From an uncultured Acetatifactor sp. (GTDB lineage: Bacteria > Bacillota > Clostridia > Lachnospirales > Lachnospiraceae): a DNA stretch of 7,371 nt. The translations under genes were made by a program, and so were the position numbers. This document shows positions 5,112-7,371 of this stretch, piece after piece. Under the pieces are notes generated by a model, which had not been told where the DNA came from, ran no database searches, and saw nothing but the letters and a program-made list of their open reading frames with translations. The stretch's first letter is position 1, and every line of letters starts with the position of its first letter. The stretch spans positions 14,928-22,298 of the forward strand of contig CAJTKW010000028.1 of NCBI GenBank assembly GCA_910577035.1, given 5' to 3'.

Positions 5112-6797
5112 ATGCAGTTGAATGGTTCGGAGATCGTTGTGGAATGCTTAAAGGAGCAGGGGGTGGACACCGTATTCGGCTATCCCGGCGGTGCCATCCT
5201 GAATATTTATGACGCCCTTTACAAGCACAGCGGCGAGATTCATCATATATTGACTTCTCATGAGCAGGGAGCCGCCCATGCGGCGGACGGCTATGCGAGA
5301 GCTACCGGGAAGGTGGGAGTGTGCATGGCTACCAGCGGCCCCGGTGCAACCAACCTGGTGACGGGTATTGCCACGGCTTATATGGATTCCGTGCCCATGG
5401 TGGCCATCACCGCTAACGTGACGCTGCCGCTGCTGGGCAAAGACAGCTTCCAGGAGGTGGACATCGCCGGTGTCACCATGCCCATCACCAAACACGGCTA
5501 TATTGTTAAAAACGTGGAGGATCTGGCACCCACTCTGCGCAGGGCCTTTGAGATTGCGAAGAGCGGGCGGCCCGGCCCGGTATTGGTGGATATTACCAAG
5601 GATGTGACGGCAGCCGTCTGCGAATATACGCCGGAGAAGCCCGGGACGGGAAAGGCAGCTGCCCGGGAAGCAAAGGTTTCCTGGACGGAAGAGCAGCTGG
5701 ACATGGTGGCAGAATATATTAAGGAATCCCAAAAGCCTTTTATTTATTTGGGCGGGGGTGCTATTATTTCGGAGGCATATGACGAAGCGGCACAGCTGGC
5801 CGAGCTGATAGACGCCCCTGTCTGCGACACGCTGATGGGGAAGGGCGGATTCGACGGCCGCAGCCCCCGCTATACCGGTATGATCGGTATGCACGGTACC
5901 AAGGCATCCAACCTGGGAGTCAGCCGCTGCGACCTTTTGATCGCATTGGGAGCCAGATTTTCTGACCGGGTCACGGGGAACCCCAGGAAATTCGCGGAAA
6001 ATGCCCGCATTGTGCAGATCGACATCGATGCCGCGGAAATAAACAAGAATATCCGCGTGGATATGGGGATTGTGGGTGATCTGAAGGCAGTTTTAAGGCG
6101 GTTGAATAAGAAGCTGAAAAAGCAGGACCACGGCGAATGGATGCGGGAGATTGCCGGGCTGAAGGAGAGATTCCCCTTAAAGTACGACGACAGCAGGCTT
6201 TCCTGCCCTTATGTGATAGAGACGATTGACAGGGTGACAAAGGGGGAAGCGCTGATTACCACGGATGTGGGACAGCATCAGATGTGGGCGGCCCAGTATT
6301 ATCATTATACAAAACCCCGCACATTCCTGTCCTCCGGCGGCCTGGGAACCATGGGATATGGTCTGGGCGCCTGCATCGGTGCCCAGGTGGGGCAGCCGGA
6401 CAAAATCTGTATTAACATTGCAGGAGACGGATGTTTCCGGATGAATATGAACGAGCTTGCCACGGCCAGCCGTTACAATATTCCCATCATCAATGTGGTG
6501 ATTAATAACCGTGTCCTGGGCATGGTGCGTCAGTGGCAGACTTTGTTTTACGGGAAGCGCTACTCCCAGACGGTGCTGGATGATAAGGTGGATTTCTGCA
6601 AGGCAGCCGAAGGCTTGGGGTGTGCGGCGATCCGTGTGACTGCCAAAGAAGAAGTGCAGCCTGCCATTGAAAAGGCCATTTCCCTGAAAGCCCCGGTGCT
6701 GATTGAGTGCATGATTCCCGAGGACGATAAGGTATTTCCCATGGTGCCTGCAGGAGCACCTATCGAGGAAGTGTTTGACGGAGATGATGTGCGGTAA
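5112..6797 (+). CDS. ilvB: Acetolactate synthase, large (catalytic) subunit
   Basis: This thiamine-diphosphate enzyme condenses pyruvate with pyruvate or 2-oxobutyrate, the first common step of valine, leucine and isoleucine synthesis. The product is 561 residues, standard for the anabolic, FAD-containing form. Domain order is normal. The N-terminal TPP pyrimidine domain has VFGYPGGAILNIYDAL (21-36), catalytic E51 in SHEQGAAHAADGYARATG, and SGPGATN (75-81). The middle FAD-type domain has GARFSDRVTGN (280-290). The C-terminal domain has LGTMGYGLGAC and the metal/TPP motif GDG (438-440) through NN (465-466). VRQWQ (472-476) includes the tryptophan known from herbicide resistance studies. AITANV (98-103) replaces the usual AITGQV, a variant I associate with Lachnospiraceae. 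The catabolic AlsS type is less likely given FAD-type motifs and location beside ilvD. The regulatory subunit gene ilvN does not follow. No T-tailed terminator is visible in the 82 bases after the stop. Confidence 0.97.
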   Translation: MQLNGSEIVVECLKEQGVDTVFGYPGGAILNIYDALYKHSGEIHHILTSHEQGAAHAADGYARATGKVGVCMATSGPGATNLVTGIATAYMDSVPMVAITANVTLPLLGKDSFQEVDIAGVTMPITKHGYIVKNVEDLAPTLRRAFEIAKSGRPGPVLVDITKDVTAAVCEYTPEKPGTGKAAAREAKVSWTEEQLDMVAEYIKESQKPFIYLGGGAIISEAYDEAAQLAELIDAPVCDTLMGKGGFDGRSPRYTGMIGMHGTKASNLGVSRCDLLIALGARFSDRVTGNPRKFAENARIVQIDIDAAEINKNIRVDMGIVGDLKAVLRRLNKKLKKQDHGEWMREIAGLKERFPLKYDDSRLSCPYVIETIDRVTKGEALITTDVGQHQMWAAQYYHYTKPRTFLSSGGLGTMGYGLGACIGAQVGQPDKICINIAGDGCFRMNMNELATASRYNIPIINVVINNRVLGMVRQWQTLFYGKRYSQTVLDDKVDFCKAAEGLGCAAIRVTAKEEVQPAIEKAISLKAPVLIECMIPEDDKVFPMVPAGAPIEEVFDGDDVR

Positions 6798-6879
6798 CGG
6801 CCCGGCTGTAATGTATTCCGTGAAGGAATGTCGTGAGCCCAATGACCGCGGTGGCAGCAGATAGTTAATGTGAGGCAGG

Positions 6880-7371
6880 ATGAAAAAGCTGAGTCGTTTC
6901 CTGGTGCTGGTCCTTCTGTGCGGCCTGCTTGTGCTGCTGGGCGGGTTCCTGGCGCTGGGGATGTATTATCGGAATAATTTTCCGGTAAACACCTGGATAA
7001 ACGGTGTTTACTGTACGGGAAAGACAATAGAGCAGGTCAACGGAGAGCTGGCGGCCCGGACGGAGGTTCCGGATGTGGTGATTCTGGACGGGACGGGGAC
7101 GGAATGGCGGATTGCGGCGGCGGACCTGGAGCTGCGTCCGGACTATACGTCGGCATTAAAGTCATATATGCGGGAAAATTCCACGATACTGTGGATGAAC
7201 CATATGCGGGAGCCGGCCAGGGCAAGTCTGGAACCTTCGCAATATCGGTGGAGCGCCGAGAAGCTGGAGGAGCAGTTCCGGGCCCTTGGCTTTGTACAGG
7301 AGGCGGACAGCCGGAAGCAGGGCTGTTTCATAGCCTACGATCAGGAACAGGGCTATTATCTCCATGACGGT
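6880..7371 (+). CDS. Membrane-anchored protein, probable L,D-transpeptidase N-terminus (3' end outside window)
   Basis: This frame opens with ATG at 6880 and stays open for 164 codons to the window edge, so the gene is truncated by the window. GAGG at 6872-6875, four bases before the ATG, is a modest ribosome binding site. The product begins MKKLSRF followed by a hydrophobic stretch (about 7-29), a signal anchor or uncleaved signal peptide, with no lipobox. After it, FPVNTWINGVYCTGKTIEQV (34-53) resembles the N-terminal repeat ahead of the putative peptidoglycan-binding domain in clostridial L,D-transpeptidases and VanW-type proteins. Those enzymes cross-link peptidoglycan stem peptides outside the membrane. 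The catalytic YkuD domain (HGT...SHGCxR) would lie beyond the edge, so the function is inferred. The 82-base gap from ilvB holds only a 5-pair hairpin (ATTCC 6815-6819 with GGAAT 6825-6829), with no clear promoter or terminator, so readthrough from ilvB is possible. Confidence 0.7.
   Translation, partial: MKKLSRFLVLVLLCGLLVLLGGFLALGMYYRNNFPVNTWINGVYCTGKTIEQVNGELAARTEVPDVVILDGTGTEWRIAAADLELRPDYTSALKSYMRENSTILWMNHMREPARASLEPSQYRWSAEKLEEQFRALGFVQEADSRKQGCFIAYDQEQGYYLHDG

Noticed and set aside
6841..6862. On the - strand, TGCCACCGCGG resembles part of the T-box antiterminator motif GGGTGGNACCGCG.
   Set aside because: The G-rich first half is missing, the orientation is opposite to all genes here, and no specifier stem-loop or T-tailed terminator is associated.
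1..7371. Novel mobile, defence or CRISPR-type system.
   Set aside because: Almost all of the window is explained by conserved metabolic and cell-envelope genes with short gaps; I saw no spaced direct repeats, transposase, integrase or phage-like sequence.

Overview
The window looks like chromosomal housekeeping DNA from a moderately GC-rich anaerobic Firmicute, most likely a Lachnospiraceae-type Clostridia (for example the Enterocloster/Hungatella/Clostridium symbiosum group). This is inferred from the protein sequences as I remember these families: the tRNA-guanine transglycosylase and acetolactate synthase carry variant motifs I associate with that group. Strong GGAGG-type ribosome binding sites and the tgt-yajC neighbourhood fit as well. 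No database search was possible. All recognised genes are on the + strand.

Layout, left to right. Positions 2-346 hold the C-terminal part of a VanY-type D-alanyl-D-alanine carboxypeptidase that begins outside the window. Three bases later tgt (350-1483) starts; it encodes the enzyme that exchanges guanine for a queuosine-pathway base in tRNA. A 162-base gap with a plausible promoter precedes yajC (1646-1996), an accessory membrane protein of the Sec translocase. A long hairpin followed by a run of T (2020-2079) closes this block. Then come three branched-chain amino acid genes: leuB (2129-3220), ilvD (3379-5049) and ilvB (5112-6797). The gap before ilvD contains two overlapping inverted repeats that share an arm and are the most interesting unexplained signal here. 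The right edge holds the first 164 codons of a membrane-anchored protein (6880-7371) resembling the N-terminus of clostridial L,D-transpeptidases.

How the genes work together. IlvB makes acetolactate or acetohydroxybutyrate, IlvD dehydrates the later dihydroxy acids to the keto acids of valine and isoleucine, and LeuB performs the oxidation in the leucine branch. The partner genes ilvC, ilvN, ilvE, leuA and leuCD are not in the window, so the pathway must be completed elsewhere. Two peptidoglycan-modifying genes bracket the block. tgt-yajC is a common bacterial pairing without an obvious shared pathway.

I found no mobile element, CRISPR array, tRNA or rRNA, phage gene or defence gene. The window is largely ordinary; the second-look items are regulatory structures and family-level variants in conserved motifs rather than a new system.
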